A stretch of DNA of 64,000 nt from NCBI RefSeq assembly GCF_007988945.1, contig NZ_BJVC01000006.1, forward strand, positions 62,001 through 126,000, written 5' to 3'. The position numbers and the translations under genes were made by a program. Source of the DNA: Swaminathania salitolerans. Its GTDB lineage: Bacteria; Pseudomonadota; Alphaproteobacteria; Acetobacterales; Acetobacteraceae. Shown one piece after another: positions 63,153 to 64,000 of the stretch (positions are counted from its first letter, which is position 1; each line of letters opens with the position of its first letter). Under the pieces are notes generated by a model, which searched no databases, had not been told where the DNA came from, and saw only the letters and a program-made list of their open reading frames with translations.

Positions 63153-64000
63153 TCAGCCTGCGCGGGCAACGAGCGTCGTCTTCGTCTCGAAATAGCGATC
63201 GATTGCATGGGTCATGGCGAGCGCGACCTGACGGCGATACGCCCCATGCCGCAATGCCGCCTCGTCCTGACGGTTGGACATGAATCCCATCTCGACGAGA
63301 ACCGAGGGAATATCCGCCGATTTCAGCACGGCGAATGCAGCGTGGCGCGAGGGATGACGAAGCAGACCTATTTTGGGCTGGAATGCCGAGACGACGCTTG
63401 CGGCCATATGGGCCGAGCCCCGGCGCGTTTCCTCGCTGACGAGGCTGGAGAGAATGGACTGGACCTCGTGGGACATGCCGTGAAAAGCCGGCCCAGCGAA
63501 ACGGTCGGCACTGTTCTCACGCTGTGCGAGTGCTGCGGTCTGGGCATCCGAAGCCCCGTGAGACAGCGTATAGACGCTGGCGCCGCGCACACCGGGATCG
63601 TGAAGCGCATCGGCATGCATCGAGATGAACAGATGCGCCTTGTGCTTGTGAGCCAGCTCCACACGCCCGTGAAGCGGGATGAAACGGTCGCTCGAGCGCG
63701 TCAGGACGACGTCGTATTTGCCCGCCTTGCGAATCTGCCGACACAGCTCCGCCGCCGCAGCCGAGGCGATATGCTTCTCGTAGGTGCCGCTGACCCCGAT
63801 CGCTCCGGGATCTTTCCCGCCATGCCCCGGATCGAGCATGATCACCGGCTTTGGCGCCGAAGCGCCACGCGCGATTGCAGGCGCATGAAGAGCGTGATGC
63901 CCTTTGTTGTGAAGCCCCTGATGGTGATGTGCGGCATGGTGGGTCGTGCGACGAGGGGCCGACCGCGTTGCGGCGATTGCGGCAAGAGGCTCCGCGAGAA
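63153..64000 (-). CDS. N-acetylmuramoyl-L-alanine amidase (AmiC-like), 5' end outside the window
   Basis: Zinc amidase_3 enzyme cleaving the peptide from MurNAc in septal peptidoglycan. The visible 280 residues start inside a His-rich linker (HHAAHHHQGLHNKGHH), then the catalytic domain with the zinc-site His in MLDPGHGGKDPGA, Glu in TYEKHI, His in SMHADAL and the C-terminal Glu in VEMGFMSNRQDE. The N-terminal part, probably signal peptide and AMIN domain, lies beyond the right edge; the frame stays open to the end. An internal ATG (63845) is too late to be the start. Confidence 0.92.
   Translation of the reverse strand, partial: LAEPLAAIAATRSAPRRTTHHAAHHHQGLHNKGHHALHAPAIARGASAPKPVIMLDPGHGGKDPGAIGVSGTYEKHIASAAAAELCRQIRKAGKYDVVLTRSSDRFIPLHGRVELAHKHKAHLFISMHADALHDPGVRGASVYTLSHGASDAQTAALAQRENSADRFAGPAFHGMSHEVQSILSSLVSEETRRGSAHMAASVVSAFQPKIGLLRHPSRHAAFAVLKSADIPSVLVEMGFMSNRQDEAALRHGAYRRQVALAMTHAIDRYFETKTTLVARAG

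Overview
The window reads as a chromosomal segment of an acetic acid bacterium (Alphaproteobacteria, Acetobacteraceae); the genus cannot be fixed from sequence alone. Pointers are a cyanide-insensitive bd-type quinol oxidase with its DUF2474 micro-subunit, a quinone-dependent D-lactate dehydrogenase, class II DAHP synthase, an EipB/DUF1849 envelope protein, a SUV3-like RNA helicase, the alphaproteobacterial order argS-SPOR-scpA-scpB-tatB-tatC-serS, and generally high GC with strong GC3 bias. No rRNA, tRNA, CRISPR array, prophage or transposase was recognised. Most of the window is core genome.

Layout. 1-2941: 3' end of an unknown gene, then cioA-cioB-DUF2474. 2922-6944: HAD phosphatase and gloB (minus), diverging from a methyltransferase-psd-pssA phospholipid operon. 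7010-11978: TonB-dependent receptor, Kir-type K+ channel, gltX. 12195-15882: class II DAHP synthase, nicotinate phosphoribosyltransferase and a small conserved protein coupled by ATGA overlaps, preceded by an AlkB-like dioxygenase. 16054-21721: small secreted protein, alpha/beta hydrolase, glutathione reductase, ferredoxin-NADP reductase (with a clear terminator), S10-type carboxypeptidase. 21826-33540: SUV3-like helicase, then dld, serS, tatC, tatB, scpB, scpA, SPOR protein and argS as one long minus-strand block. 33581-36010: dgt-like dNTPase diverging from erpA-xth.

36024-41193 is the most accessory-looking part: a two-gene cassette (APC permease plus YqcI/YcgG-family protein, a family that includes heme N-oxygenases) next to AT-rich DNA, then a MocR-type regulator divergent from an UrcA-like protein and a PhzF-like isomerase, with a pair of 16-bp inverted operator-like sites between them. 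41366-46857 holds EipB, aspS, a Rieske-FAD reductase and surE. 47122-51066 has a DUF2076 protein divergent from glyQ-glyS; an intrinsic terminator sits in the glyQ leader. 51517-54329 carries a YdhS-like flavoprotein, a DUF202 membrane protein and a LysR regulator. 54355-60109 is the complete rod-shape operon mreB-mreC-mreD-mrdA-rodA. 60503-61201 has two tandem glycine-zipper lipoproteins ending at a strong bidirectional terminator, facing leuA. leuA has a leucine-rich leader peptide upstream. The window ends inside an N-acetylmuramoyl-L-alanine amidase gene.

A theme crossing gene boundaries is the repeated appearance of very short tandem repeats with a unit of exactly 15 bp (seven loci) or 12 bp (two loci). 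Unit sequences are unrelated, and the repeats lie both in coding DNA (in frame) and in spacers. Other signals worth following are the possible attenuation systems before leuA and glyQ, the MocR operator pair, and the YqcI/YcgG-permease cassette.
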